NCBI GenBank assembly: GCA_020247395.1
Contig: JADCJC010000051.1
Coordinates: 1-46,845 of the forward strand
Length of the DNA: 46,845 nucleotides
Direction of reading: 5' to 3'
Origin: Rhodocyclaceae bacterium
GTDB lineage: Bacteria; Pseudomonadota; Gammaproteobacteria; Burkholderiales; Usitatibacteraceae
In this document: piece after piece, positions 25,799 to 35,800 of the stretch
How the letters are laid out: the number at the start of each line of letters is the position of its first letter
Position numbering within the stretch: the first letter of the stretch is position 1
The notes under the pieces: model-generated
What the model was told of the DNA's origin: nothing
Database searches by the model: none
Seen by the model: only the letters and a program-made list of their open reading frames with translations
Program-made: the position numbers and the translations under genes

Positions 25799-26671
25799 TC
25801 ACTCGATGTTCTGAATCTGTTCACGCATCTGTTCGATCAAGACCTTAAGCTCAATCGATACCTTGGTCGACTCCGTCGAGACTGATTTTGAGCCAAGCGT
25901 GTTGGACTCGCGGTTCAGCTCCTGCATCAGGAAATCAAGCCGTTTGCCAATCGCGCCTCCGCCCTCCAGCACACGGCGCACTTCCACCGTGTGGGCGCCC
26001 AGCCGGTTGAGTTCCTCTGCGACGTCAATTCTCGAGGCAAACAGGACCACTTCCTGCCTGAGGCGATCATCGCTTGCCGATTCAAGACTAGCGTCTGCGA
26101 TCTTGAGTTTAAGCTTTTCTTCGTAGGCAGCGACCATTTGCGGTACCAGCGGTGCCACCTGTCTTACTAAAGCGTCTATGCCATCCAGGCGGTCAAACAA
26201 CATTTGTGCGAGTTTGGCACCCTCACGCGCCCGAGTTGCGTTGAGTTCGTCGACGGCCTCGGCAAACAATGCAAGTAATGGCTCCCTGATTACGTCCGCC
26301 GTCATCTCTGCGCGGGCCAGCACACCTGGCACCTGCATGATCTCCCAAACCGATAACTTCTGCGCGTCGAATTTGCTCAGGATGTCTTGCTGGGTCTGCG
26401 CCAGTAACGCGAGTGCCTCCGCGTTTGGACCGCCCCGTGTTTGGGTTGAGTCAGACGTTAGAGTGACGCGGCAATCAACCTTACCACGGGTCATCGTAGC
26501 GGCAACTTGTTCGCGCATCGCACCTTCCAAGGCGCGAATGTCTTCAGCCATCCGAGTCTGAAATTCCAAATAACGATGATTCACCGATTTCAGCTCGATC
26601 GAGATGCGGCCACCGGTAACATCAGCGGTGACGGCGGCGAAGCCAGTCATACTTTTGACAGGGTAGGCCAT
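25799..26671 (-). CDS. yicC: YicC/YloC-family endoribonuclease
   Basis: YicC proteins are endoribonucleases implicated in mRNA and small-RNA turnover. The N-terminal YicC domain starts MAYPVKSMTGFA, the family hallmark, followed by ELKSVNHRYLEFQTRM; the C-terminal DUF1732 part contains DVAEELNRLGAH and GKRLDFLMQELNRESNTLGSKS. Length of 290 aa is normal. It is the first gene of the yicC-gmk-rpoZ-spoT-ridA run and is divergent from the kinase gene. Confidence 0.95.
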   Translation of the reverse strand: MAYPVKSMTGFAAVTADVTGGRISIELKSVNHRYLEFQTRMAEDIRALEGAMREQVAATMTRGKVDCRVTLTSDSTQTRGGPNAEALALLAQTQQDILSKFDAQKLSVWEIMQVPGVLARAEMTADVIREPLLALFAEAVDELNATRAREGAKLAQMLFDRLDGIDALVRQVAPLVPQMVAAYEEKLKLKIADASLESASDDRLRQEVVLFASRIDVAEELNRLGAHTVEVRRVLEGGGAIGKRLDFLMQELNRESNTLGSKSVSTESTKVSIELKVLIEQMREQIQNIE

Positions 26672-26789
26672 GGCGGTTGGAGTGGTTTTCCAGAGTTACC
26701 GGGGGCCGAGAAAATCCGTTCTGAATCGACTCAGCCCGCCTGGGGACAGCGCATACAGGATGCGGCGACGGGCGGCAGTTTAGGGCAGA

Positions 26790-26795
26790 ATTATA
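26790..26795 (-). promoter_or_regulatory. Possible yicC promoter -10 element
   Basis: TATAAT on the minus strand, about 119 bp before the yicC ATG in the yicC-kinase divergent spacer. A CCGACA at 26819-26824 resembles a -35 box, but the 23-bp gap is too long. Tentative. Confidence 0.3.
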
Positions 26796-26896
26796 GCCTA
26801 CGGCTTTCGCAATCATACTGTCGGCAACAGGCAACTGCCTACGCAACGCCATCCGGAACGGGACTGCCAAGGGGCTCACCACAGCTGAAATACCAT

Positions 26897-27859
26897 ATGG
26901 CACTACAATCCAATCAGCCGCTACCAGTGGGCTACCGACTCCAAGAATATACAATCGACAAGGTGCTCTCGTCAGGCGGTTTCTCGATTGTCTATTTGGC
27001 CCATGATGAAGTCGGCACACCGTATGCCATCAAGGAGTATCTTCCTGCTGCATTGGTGGCGCGCTCAGGTGGCGCTGATGTCAGCATTAGCTCGGATGAA
27101 AACCAGGCTGTCTTCCGGCATGGACTCAAGTGTTTTTTCGAAGAGGGCCGTTCATTAGCGCTGATTTCGCATCCGAATATCGTTCGCGTGGAAAACTTCT
27201 TTCGTGCCAACGAGACCGTCTACATGGTAATGCAGTATGTGCGTGGGCGCACATTGCAGTTTCATATTCAGCGGCATCGTTATGAGTTCTCCGAGGCCTT
27301 TATCCGCCGGTTGTTCACACATCTTTTGAACGGGCTACGTGAAGTGCATGCCAATAAGCTGCTGCACCTCGACATTAAGCCGGCGAACATTTACATCACA
27401 ATGGAGGGTAAGCCAGTGCTGTTGGATTTTGGTGCCGCGCGCCAAGCCTTGACTAAGGATGCGCCTAAACTTCGCGCAATGTACACGGCGGGATTTGCCG
27501 CCCCCGAGCAGTACCACCACCAAGAGAACATGGGCCCATGGACAGACATTTATGCGATCGGTGCCACCATTTATACCTGTATCGGCGGAATACATCCGCA
27601 GCCGGCAAGTGAACGTCTTGAAGATGATCGCATAGGCCCGCTGCATGAGCTGGCTCGGCGTGCCTTTTCGGAAGACCTATACGCCATCATTGACTGGTGT
27701 TTGCAGCTGGATCACCTTGCCCGCCCACAATCAGCATTCGAATTGCAACGGGCGCTGATGAAGGACTCCACACAGTGGCGCGCAGATGTCGTGGTCGGCA
27801 GTGCGGACGCTACTTTCACCAATCGCCTCAAGGCGACGCTCAACAAGAAGCTTTTCTGA
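26897..27859 (+). CDS. Hanks-type serine/threonine protein kinase
   Basis: A soluble eukaryotic-like protein kinase of 320 aa. Motifs: glycine loop SSGGFSIVYLAHD (about residue 25), catalytic Lys in YAIKEY (about 44), HLDIKPANI (about 156), the Asp of metal binding in LLDFGAAR (about 175) and APEQY (about 198). There is no transmembrane segment and no PASTA or sensor domain, so it is probably cytosolic. The start is ATG 26897 (MALQSNQ); the frame upstream overlaps the divergent yicC in antisense and is not conserved. It is followed after 13 bp by a PP2C phosphatase, making a kinase-phosphatase pair. Substrates are unknown. Confidence 0.92.
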   Translation: MALQSNQPLPVGYRLQEYTIDKVLSSGGFSIVYLAHDEVGTPYAIKEYLPAALVARSGGADVSISSDENQAVFRHGLKCFFEEGRSLALISHPNIVRVENFFRANETVYMVMQYVRGRTLQFHIQRHRYEFSEAFIRRLFTHLLNGLREVHANKLLHLDIKPANIYITMEGKPVLLDFGAARQALTKDAPKLRAMYTAGFAAPEQYHHQENMGPWTDIYAIGATIYTCIGGIHPQPASERLEDDRIGPLHELARRAFSEDLYAIIDWCLQLDHLARPQSAFELQRALMKDSTQWRADVVVGSADATFTNRLKATLNKKLF

Positions 27860-27872
27860 CGAGCGCCTGCCA

Positions 27873-28787
27873 ATGAGATTTACGATATTTCAAGATAGCA
27901 AGATTGGCGGTCGCAAAGTCAATCAAGATCGGCTTGCCTATGCCTATTACAAAGACACATTGTTAATGGTGATCGCCGATGGGCTGGGCGGGTATGCCCG
28001 TGGTGAAATTGCCGCCGAAATTGCCGTCAACACATTGAATCATCGCTTTCAGGCTGAGGCGCGCACGGTACTGCAACGACCTAGGGAGTTTTTGGAGAAT
28101 GCGGTCCACGCCGCCCACCGCGCGATTGTCGCTTTTGCAGATAAACACGACCTGCTGGAGTGCCCGCGTACGACTATCGTTGCCGTAATCCTACAGAACG
28201 GCATTGCTCAATGGGCGCATGTCGGAGACTCCCGTCTGTACTATTTCCGCAGCGGTCGCTTGGCGACTGCCACCCAAGATCACTCGCGGGTCCAACAGCT
28301 TGTCGAGGCTGGCGTGATTACACCCGAACAGGCCGCGGTGCATCCAGACCGTAACAAAATCTACAACTGCCTCGGCGGCGTGATACCGCCGACAATCGCC
28401 CACTCAGATGAATGGAAGCTACAGGTCGGTGACAGCATCTGGATTTCGACCGATGGGTTTTGGGGGCCACTTAGCACGGCAGAAATTGCGACAAGGCTAT
28501 CGACTGAGAATATCTTGTCGCTAGCACCCAAGCTGATGGAAGAAGCGGAAGACAAAGCCGGTGCCGAGTCAGATAATCTGTCCGTGGTTGCGCTGACATG
28601 GGAAATACAGGATGAAGAGCTGTCAACAGCCGTTGATGACGGCACGGTAACGATACCCATGGCGGGGTTTAACTCAACCATGAACACCACACACGAGTTC
28701 GCGGCAGCAAAAGATGAAATCTCTGACGACGAGATTGAAAGAACAATCGCTGAAATCCAAAACGCGATCAAAAGAATTAACCGCTGA
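27873..28787 (+). CDS. PP2C-family serine/threonine protein phosphatase
   Basis: A metal-dependent phosphatase (PPM/PP2C) of 304 aa, the likely antagonist of the kinase just upstream. Metal-binding and catalytic motifs are present: KVNQDRL (about residue 15), IADGLGGY (about 35), HVGDSRLYY (about 122), WISTDGFWG and ESDNLSVVAL (about 235). The C-terminal ~60 residues are an acidic tail with no recognisable fold. The start is ATG 27873; an earlier frame at 27786 overlaps the kinase. rph follows after 39 bp. Confidence 0.93.
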   Translation: MRFTIFQDSKIGGRKVNQDRLAYAYYKDTLLMVIADGLGGYARGEIAAEIAVNTLNHRFQAEARTVLQRPREFLENAVHAAHRAIVAFADKHDLLECPRTTIVAVILQNGIAQWAHVGDSRLYYFRSGRLATATQDHSRVQQLVEAGVITPEQAAVHPDRNKIYNCLGGVIPPTIAHSDEWKLQVGDSIWISTDGFWGPLSTAEIATRLSTENILSLAPKLMEEAEDKAGAESDNLSVVALTWEIQDEELSTAVDDGTVTIPMAGFNSTMNTTHEFAAAKDEISDDEIERTIAEIQNAIKRINR

Positions 28788-28826
28788 GATTGTTCGCCTC
28801 AACTGATAATGAAAAGGTGATGTTTA

Positions 28827-29546
28827 ATGTCGCGTTCCGATCATCGAGCCCCACACGAGCTTCGTCCCGTCAAAATCACCCGCCGTTACACCAAACACGC
28901 GGAAGGATCAGTGTTGGTTGAATTGGGTGATACCAAAGTGCTGTGTACCGCAAGTATCGAGGAGAGAGTACCGCCGCATAAGAAAAATTCCGGCGAGGGA
29001 TGGGTAACGGCGGAGTATGGCATGTTGCCGCGTTCCACCAATACACGCATTGATCGAGAGGCGGCGCGCGGCAAACAAACCGGCCGTACTCAGGAAATTC
29101 AGCGTCTCATCGGCCGGAGTTTGCGCGCGGTGGTGGATCTAAAAAAGTTGGGTGAAAGACAAATTACGTTGGACTGTGATGTCTTGCAGGCGGACGGCGG
29201 TACACGATGTGCCGCGATCACGGGTGCATTTGTTGCGTTGCACGATGCAACTTCAACCTTGTTGGAAAGAGGCGCAATCAAAGAAACACCCATCCGCGAA
29301 TTTGTTGCGGCGATTTCGGTGGGCATTGGTGAAGCCGGTGTGATGCTGGATCTTGACTACCTCGAAGACTCAAGCTGTGAAACCGATATGAATGTCGTGA
29401 TGACGGGCTCCGGAACGTTCATCGAAATTCAGGGTACGGCAGAGGGTGTGCCCTTTACCCGCACGCAGTCTGATCAGATGTTGGCGCTTGCCGAAAGTGG
29501 CATCGCGCAACTCATTGCGGCACAGCGCTTGGCGTTGGCCGGGTGA
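28827..29546 (+). CDS. rph: Ribonuclease PH
   Basis: A phosphorolytic 3' to 5' exoribonuclease that trims tRNA 3' ends; it forms a hexamer. The family start ([15 protein letters not shown]) and [18 protein letters not shown] are clear, as is [17 protein letters not shown]. Phosphate-binding Arg residues lie in [10 protein letters not shown]. Length of 239 aa is normal. AAGGTGA lies upstream of the ATG. Its stop overlaps the next gene by four bases (GTGA). In many relatives rdgB follows rph; here a GNAT gene does. Confidence 0.97.
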   Translation: MSRSDHRAPHELRPVKITRRYTKHAEGSVLVELGDTKVLCTASIEERVPPHKKNSGEGWVTAEYGMLPRSTNTRIDREAARGKQTGRTQEIQRLIGRSLRAVVDLKKLGERQITLDCDVLQADGGTRCAAITGAFVALHDATSTLLERGAIKETPIREFVAAISVGIGEAGVMLDLDYLEDSSCETDMNVVMTGSGTFIEIQGTAEGVPFTRTQSDQMLALAESGIAQLIAAQRLALAG

Positions 29547-30157
29547 TCTTGGCGCAGGCTGTTCGCACGCGGTTAGCGGATCGATCGCAGATTGCGACGT
29601 CAGCTGACCTGCGTATTGTTGTTCTAACGGCTGCCGATGTTCCGGTCATCCAGCGATTGTACGAGGCGAATCCCGAATACAGCTTGCAAGTGATGGGGCG
29701 GCCACCAAAAGCCAATGATGCGCGCGACGATTTCCATGATCGGCCGCCCACTGATATTCCGTTACGCGAGCAGTGGATGTGGGGATTCGTGGATTCGCAT
29801 AATGAGCTGATTGGTGTGGCTTGCATTGCTGCAGATCTATTTGCGCCGACGGTCTGGCACATTGGCTATTTCATGATCGAAACAAAACGGCACGGCGCAG
29901 GGGTCGCCCGCGCGATTTATGATGCATTGGAGGCATATATCCGCAGCCAAGGCGCGGTCTGGTTGAGGCTTGGCGTTGTTGTCGGGAATGCACGTGCCGA
30001 AAGTTTTTGGCTGCGATGCGGATACACTGAAGTACGGACGCGCAACAATTATGTGTTGGGCGACAAGACCCACGTCGTGCGTGTGATGGTGAAACCCCTT
30101 TCTGGAAGAGCGCTTTCGGAGTATTTGCAGCTTGTGCCCCGCGATCAGCCCGCCTAG
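29543..30157 (+). CDS. GNAT-family N-acetyltransferase
   Basis: A 204-aa protein with the Gcn5-related acetyltransferase fold. The acetyl-CoA-binding region is [24 protein letters not shown] (split around residue 115-130), followed by [24 protein letters not shown], the typical beta5-alpha4 segment. It starts at GTG 29543 within the rph stop (GTGA), so it is translationally coupled to rph. The substrate is unknown; the coupling to rph does not by itself suggest an RNA role. Confidence 0.85.
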   Translation: MILAQAVRTRLADRSQIATSADLRIVVLTAADVPVIQRLYEANPEYSLQVMGRPPKANDARDDFHDRPPTDIPLREQWMWGFVDSHNELIGVACIAADLFAPTVWHIGYFMIETKRHGAGVARAIYDALEAYIRSQGAVWLRLGVVVGNARAESFWLRCGYTEVRTRNNYVLGDKTHVVRVMVKPLSGRALSEYLQLVPRDQPA

Positions 30158-30181
30158 ACGCAAGTCAAAGCAGGTTGAGTT

Positions 30182-30922
30182 CTATCTAGCCTGAAAGCTG
30201 ACGTCGCCAAACCACGCGGTGGCGCTTTCATTGGTCTGGTCAGTGTCGTTGCCTACAGCGACGCCAATGATGCGTGGTGCGGCAGTGCCAAATGCGGCGC
30301 GAAAGTCGGCGGCAACATCATGCTTTTCGTCAATCCAAGTGTTGGCATTGGTATTGCCAGACTGTAGCGTCAATATATGTACCCGCGTTGTATAAGGGCT
30401 CCAGTGGCGGATGCCAACGGGCGTTTTGTTGTCCCACACATAACACAGTGCGGCCGTCGGGACCTCGTTTCCGGCGACGACTCGTGCCATGCGGATCTTC
30501 ACGCGTTCACTAAACGGTAGTGATTCCAATGGAACATCAAAAAAAACGTAGATGCGTGCTGCGTAGTCGTCGCCAAACTTTTTCGATGTATCCGCCTTTT
30601 CTATGACGCGACTGATCTTCCACCGCCAGGCCAGATGTGGTGTAACGTTGGGGTCGACACTCAGGGGGAGTGCTACGGTGCCCGCCGAATCATTCGAGTC
30701 GACGCGAAGCACCGTGACGCCAGCATCTTCAACCAACGAAAACTTGTTGGCATTAGTTTTGGGGATACGCAGGATGCGGTATTGATCAGGCAGACTGGCA
30801 GACGGGGTATTCGCAGAGAATGGCAGCACGGTCGATGCGATTGCCAGAGTAACGCCGCATGCGAATCCTATTCCCGCCAGCGCTAAGGTAGCGGCGCAAA
30901 GTTTGTGGAGATGCGTCATCAT
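30182..30922 (-). CDS. DUF3047 protein, probably exported
   Basis: An N-terminal hydrophobic signal (LCAATLALAGIGFACGVTLAIAS, residues ~7-30) suggests export to the periplasm. The rest matches the DUF3047 pattern: FSLVEDAGVTVLRVDSNDS, LAWRWKISRVIEKAD, FGDDYAARIYVFFDV and ALCYVWDNK. The fold is expected to be a beta-sandwich; no catalytic role is established. It is the last gene of a three-gene operon and overlaps the upstream glycosyltransferase by four bases. Length of 246 aa is normal for the family. Confidence 0.82.
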   Translation of the reverse strand: MMTHLHKLCAATLALAGIGFACGVTLAIASTVLPFSANTPSASLPDQYRILRIPKTNANKFSLVEDAGVTVLRVDSNDSAGTVALPLSVDPNVTPHLAWRWKISRVIEKADTSKKFGDDYAARIYVFFDVPLESLPFSERVKIRMARVVAGNEVPTAALCYVWDNKTPVGIRHWSPYTTRVHILTLQSGNTNANTWIDEKHDVAADFRAAFGTAAPRIIGVAVGNDTDQTNESATAWFGDVSFQAR

Positions 30923-31551
30923 GTTGGCAGGGAAAATAGCAGAGGCGGCTTGAGTTCTTCAAGACGGGATAAATCTTCGGGTCGATCAACATCCCACAAC
31001 GTCTCGAGCTCAACGAAAGTTAATCCCGCCCGCTGCAGCGCGTCTCGTTGTTGCGCTAGCACGGTTGATGTTCCCCAATCAATGCCATCAAACATGGAAG
31101 GCGTAGTCCGGCGCGCCGCAATCAAAACGTAACCACCATCGTCAGCCGGGAGCAGAACGACGTCATTGTCAATCAGGCATGCTGCGGCTTGTTTGATATG
31201 TTTGCTGGTTATCGCTGGGCAGTCCGCACCGATGATCGCGACCTGGCTGAACTCAGGCAGTAGTTCGTCAATAGTGCGCCGCATACGTTCACCAAGACTG
31301 CCTTCCCCTTGGTCGCGAACAATGCAGTGAAATTCCTCTGCACAGTCGGCGAAGAACGGATGGTCGGCGTTTGGCGCACAACAAAGCTCGGTGACAAATT
31401 TGGTGCGTGTCGCCGCCTCGATGGCGCGCTCAACAAGTGCCGCATGCAACATGGCGGCACCTTCCGCGCCCAAAGCAGGTATTAATCGCGTCTTTACTTC
31501 CCCCGGGATTGGTGCCTTGGCAAACACCACGACACAGGTGTTAGCTCCCAT
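30919..31551 (-). CDS. TIGR04282-type (DUF2064) glycosyltransferase
   Basis: A GT-A-fold nucleotidyl/glycosyltransferase-like protein of the DUF2064 type, often paired with TIGR04283 proteins. Signatures: VVVFAKAPIPGEVKTRL at the N-terminus, IGADCPAIT in the middle and LLPADDGGYVLIA, then WGTSTVL and DVDRPEDL. I prefer ATG 31551 (MGANTCVVV): it overlaps the preceding gene by 11 bp, whereas 31584 would overlap by 44 bp. The family was named after arsenosugar loci in cyanobacteria, but it is widespread and no arsenic gene is present here. Confidence 0.87.
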   Translation of the reverse strand: MGANTCVVVFAKAPIPGEVKTRLIPALGAEGAAMLHAALVERAIEAATRTKFVTELCCAPNADHPFFADCAEEFHCIVRDQGEGSLGERMRRTIDELLPEFSQVAIIGADCPAITSKHIKQAAACLIDNDVVLLPADDGGYVLIAARRTTPSMFDGIDWGTSTVLAQQRDALQRAGLTFVELETLWDVDRPEDLSRLEELKPPLLFSLPT

Positions 31552-32224
31552 AGTAGATCCCGTACAGCTCGCCTGGATTGGCACCGCGCCAATATTGGAA
31601 TCGCAATTTCCACATCAAAAAAATAGTTCGCCACACGCCATTCTTTTCCCAGCGCCGACCGGACGTGGACATGCGTGCGGATAAACAGGCTGGTGGAGTG
31701 AGTTTGCGCAGTCGTTTGCAGATTTCCACATCTTCCATCAACGGCTGCGAAGGAAAACCCCCAACACGATCAAAGGCATGCTGAGTCACAAACAATCCTT
31801 GGTCTCCTGTCGAAATACCGCTCAAACGAGAGCGCCGATTCATGAACCACGCAACAATAGGCAACATGAAGTGTGTGCCTCGAATGCTGACGTCGAACCG
31901 ACCCCACGTTTGACCACTCTCAATTGCGCTGGCGATTAGCAGGTCTGCATTATTCGGCAGGATCGAGTCTGCATGCACAAAAAGTAACACGCCGCCGTGC
32001 GCGACGGTCGCACCGGCGTTCATCTGTGTTGCCCGCCCCTTGGGGCTTATGACCACCCGGTCAGAGAGTGGCTCGGATTGCGACACGGTTTGATCGGTGC
32101 TACCGCCATCAACAACTATCACCTCTGCACCACGCGCACGAAATGATTGCAGCGGGGCTAACGATTGTGCGATTTGTTCAGCCTCATTTTGGGCGGGAAT
32201 GATAATCGACAAATTCATGGACAC
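31541..32224 (-). CDS. TIGR04283-type family 2 glycosyltransferase
   Basis: A GT2 glycosyltransferase of 227 aa. SIIIPAQNEAEQIAQSL and EVIVVDGGSTDQTV form the nucleotide-sugar site; GRATQMNAGA and LLFVHADSILP include the metal-binding Asp-x-Asp-like His-Ala-Asp; GDQGLFV and PLMEDVEICKRL follow. The C-terminus is hydrophobic-basic (TIFLMWKLRFQYWRG). It is the first gene of the operon with the DUF2064 and DUF3047 genes. Two closely spaced start codons (MSMNLS) are possible. The sugar and acceptor are unknown. Confidence 0.87.
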   Translation of the reverse strand: MSMNLSIIIPAQNEAEQIAQSLAPLQSFRARGAEVIVVDGGSTDQTVSQSEPLSDRVVISPKGRATQMNAGATVAHGGVLLFVHADSILPNNADLLIASAIESGQTWGRFDVSIRGTHFMLPIVAWFMNRRSRLSGISTGDQGLFVTQHAFDRVGGFPSQPLMEDVEICKRLRKLTPPACLSARMSTSGRRWEKNGVWRTIFLMWKLRFQYWRGANPGELYGIYYGS

Positions 32225-32443
32225 ATTGTAGCCAACAACGGTCGATCAAAAGACATCTGTGCCGTTTGGTAAAAAATACCGAACTCAGTGATGACGGGCA
32301 TCTTGGGGCAAATCTACCAAGCCAGCCGAGCTAACATGAGGGCTTCTTCGGGTACCGTTGACATCGGTAGCACAACATTGCCATCACCTGAAAGTTTGTG
32401 CAGCCGGGAAATCCGGGTGCGGCTTTAACCGTTCACAAAATCT
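32225..32443. other. Intergenic spacer, nothing recognised
   Basis: About 220 bp between the HIT gene and the glycosyltransferase operon, both on the minus strand. It should contain the operon promoter; no hexamer pair or terminator is clear. Confidence 0.4.
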
Positions 32444-32875
32444 TCAACGGGCACTCAGCGCGAAGCGAACGGCTTCTTTCCACTTGGTACTGTCTCCTAA
32501 TGTAGCGCTGGGGGGCATATCAGTGGGGGTAAATGCGCGTGCCCAGATCGGTTTGGGGAATGTGGCGTCGTCTTGGAAGCGCGGGATTACGTGCCAATGG
32601 AGATGCGGCGTCATGTTGCCGAGGCTGGCGATATTCATCTTGTCCGGCTCTAGCGACGACCTTAGCGCTGTTTCCACTCGATACACGGCATCCATGAAGC
32701 GATTGCGATCATCGCGCGTGAGATCGGTGATTTCTTTGGTGTGTACGTTCCAAATCACGCGGCAGAAGCCGCGATAAGCAGCCTCCGCGCCAGTGACCGC
32801 CACCACGCGCAGCTTTGCATCGCGAAACAACAACTCCCCGCCGTCATTGTTGCAGAGCTCGCAGACCATGTTCAA
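32444..32875 (-). CDS. HIT-family nucleotide hydrolase/transferase
   Basis: A small histidine-triad protein of 143 aa; members hydrolyse dinucleotides or nucleoside phosphoramidates. The triad is HLHWHVIPR (about residue 98). An N-terminal CxxC (VCELC) is typical of one HIT branch and may bind zinc. The ATG at 32875 lies four bases after the stop of the giant lipoprotein gene, so it may be co-transcribed although no functional link is evident. Length and order of secondary-structure motifs are normal. Confidence 0.9.
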   Translation of the reverse strand: MNMVCELCNNDGGELLFRDAKLRVVAVTGAEAAYRGFCRVIWNVHTKEITDLTRDDRNRFMDAVYRVETALRSSLEPDKMNIASLGNMTPHLHWHVIPRFQDDATFPKPIWARAFTPTDMPPSATLGDSTKWKEAVRFALSAR

Positions 32876-32879
32876 ACGA

Positions 32880-35800
32880 TTACTGAAGCGACAGCGGCGA
32901 AGTGCTTGTCGGCGCAGTCCCTGCGTTCGTCAGGATGGTGGGCACGGCACCGTTAGCGTTCATCAGCCAGACTACCAGGGTGTTGTCGGGGCGCTTCCAC
33001 ACAATATCGAAAATGCCATCACCGTTAAAATCGCCACTCGCCAGATAAGTCCAAGTCGTGTCGGTGGTCGTAGTAAACGTTTGGACAGTCTGTTCAAGCG
33101 ACAACGAAGAGCTGGTACAGGACGCGTTTTGGTCATCCGGGTCGCCGGTAAATGCCGGCAGCGAAAGCCCGGCACCATTTAGGCTGATTACCCGCACCTC
33201 ACCGGTTGTGGCGTTGCGAACCAGTACATCGCCACGGCGGTTGCCGGTGAAGTCGGCAAGCTTTAACGCGGTGAATCCTGTCGGGAGCGAACCCGCCGAC
33301 AGGTTGGCGCATGTGCGCGCCGGGGTGGCCATCAAAGCGCGCATCGCATTTGCCGGACTCACATAGATCATGTCCATCGCGCCGTCGAGGTTCAGATCCG
33401 CTGCGCCCAGCAGCGTCCATGTGAGGGGGGCACCGCCGCGCTTTCGGACTTGGGTGACACTGGAACCGTTGGTGAACCAAATGTATGAGACCCCTTGGTC
33501 GTCGATATTGGCGCTCTGACCGCGGAATCGCCACACCAGATCACCGAAACCGTCGCCGTCTAGGTCGCCGACTGCTTGCACATCCCATGCGGGCTTTACA
33601 TCGCGCAAGAAGACCGGGGACGTGCCGACAAAATCCGTCCAGAACTGCGCGGTGCCTTGACCATTGGCATTGAGCAACGCCGGGTTGTCGCGCAACATCG
33701 GCAGATCGGATTTTCCGTTGCCGACAAAATCCAGCGCCGCGATCAAGCGGAAGTCCGGGCCGGGATCGGCCATCGTTGTCCACTGAAACTGGTTGTTAAC
33801 CAAGCGGCCCGCTTGCAACTGATTATTACCGGCAGCACGCACGACCAAAGCGCTACGACCCTGGCCGTCGATATCTACGCCGCCTCGGCGCGCAAGCGAT
33901 GATACCGCTGGTATCGTGCTGAAAGTTGCCGTGACCGACTTTGCAGCATCAACGATAACCTGGCAAGTTGTTACCGTCACAGAGGTACAGCCCGTCCACC
34001 CGGCAAAGAAAGACCCGTTACTTGGCTGTGCGGTGAGGGTGACGACGGGCGAACCGGCGAAGCCAGTCGAGCACGCTGTACCGCAACTAATCCCAGCGGG
34101 AGAGGAACTAACGGTTCCCGTGCCGCTACCGCTGCGCGTGACAGTTAACGTGGCAGTCGTGCTGCCCGCAAGAGGCATAACCAGTTTGTCGATCCATGCC
34201 GCATCGAGCCCTTCGATCGTGTTTTCATCCTTAACGTATGACCACGTCAGCGTATGTGTCCCCGCCGTAACAGGCAGGCTTACGGAACCCCAAGGAACAT
34301 CGCCCGAGGCACCCACCAAACTCGCGCCGCTACAATTGCTGCCAATGTTTTGCGCCACGCCATCAATCAAGAACTGCAAACAGTCGTAAGTCGATTCACT
34401 TGATACACGTCTGTCGAAGCTTACGTTACCGGCGATAAAATTACCGGTGAACGCAATTTGCGCTTTCGCGTTATCGCCGATCGGCGCGCTCTTTAGGCTA
34501 CAAATTCCCTCAGAAGCGCTGTCGGTCGCCACCAGCCACCCGGCGGTCGCTCCCGGAGGAATAGACCAGCCAGTGGTAGGCAGCACGCAGTTTGGCGGAA
34601 ACACCCCCTGTTCATTGTCGGCGATCGTCACCGTGGCAACCGCAGTACCAAGATTGGTTCCCACCGGATTGCTCAGCGTCACGCTAAATGTTTCCGCCCC
34701 CTCTGCAATTGAGTCGTCGATGATTGGAACGACGATAACTTTGGTCGAACCATCGCCTGCCGGCCAGCTTAAGGTGCCCGATGTCGTGGTGTAGTCCGCC
34801 CCTGCGGTTGCCGTGCCAGCAGTGGTGGTGTAGCTGACCGATGCGGGGCCGCCGATGTTGCCGAGGCGTTGCACGCTGAGGCTTGCCGAGCCCGCGCCTT
34901 CAGAAACAGTGTAAGTCGCCGACTGAAACGAGATCACACCATTTTCAGGCAAGGCGGAGACCCTGAACATGCCGCGCCCATGCGTCACGGCAACGAGGGT
35001 GAAATTGTCGTACCAAAACAGTTCACGGACACGAACACTGTTGGGGCCGTCGTTGGTCGACGTCCAAGTCGCCCCGCTGTTTTCAGAGGTATAAACGCCA
35101 TTGGCCGCGCCGACGTATAGCCAATCCCGCTGGGTCGGATGCCGTTTCATATCGTGAATGGTCACGGCGGGTAACCCGGCAGAAATACTGCGCCAACTCG
35201 CACCGCCGTTGTCGGTTACCCACAGGCGGTCTGGCGAGAACCCCGAATAAGATACCCACACGCGGTCCGGATTGTCCGGGTCAATGGTGATGCGGTTGAC
35301 TGCCGAAGTTGGCATGCCGCTCGCCGCGACGTTAACCCATTGCGGGGACGCCGCAAGACCGTTGCTGGTTTTGAAAATTTGTGTCGGCAGCCCAGTCGCG
35401 TTGGACGCGTTGTGGCCGACCCAAATCACATTGGAGTTGCCATTTTGCACAGCAATCGCATTGATATACCGCGTGCTGTTCGGGTTTGTAACCGGCGGCT
35501 TGATCGCGCGCCATGCCGGAGCCGCAACCGTCCTCACGTCATCGCTTACCCAAAGTGAATTTGCCCCGACCAGCATTCTCTCAGGGCTATTCGGGTCGAG
35601 GATAAATGGTGTAATAAAGTTGGTCTGCTCGGTGGCATTCGGCCCGCAAAAGGTGCCACCGCCTTCGTCCTTTTTGCCTTCGGTGATGCCATTGCAAATG
35701 TAGCCCGAGCCCGCGCCGCCGTAGCGACGGATAGACGCGTAGACGTATTCGCCATACGCCGCATTACCACTGGGATCTACCGCTGCATATCCGCCGTCGC

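Noticed and set aside
26507-26896. Longer N-terminus for the Ser/Thr kinase
   Set aside because: It overlaps the divergent yicC in antisense and has no similarity to kinases; the kinase domain starts shortly after ATG 26897.
30919-32224. Arsenosugar biosynthesis function for the glycosyltransferase pair
   Set aside because: The family names suggest it, but no arsenic methyltransferase, ars operon or radical-SAM partner is present in the window, so I keep only the fold-level call.
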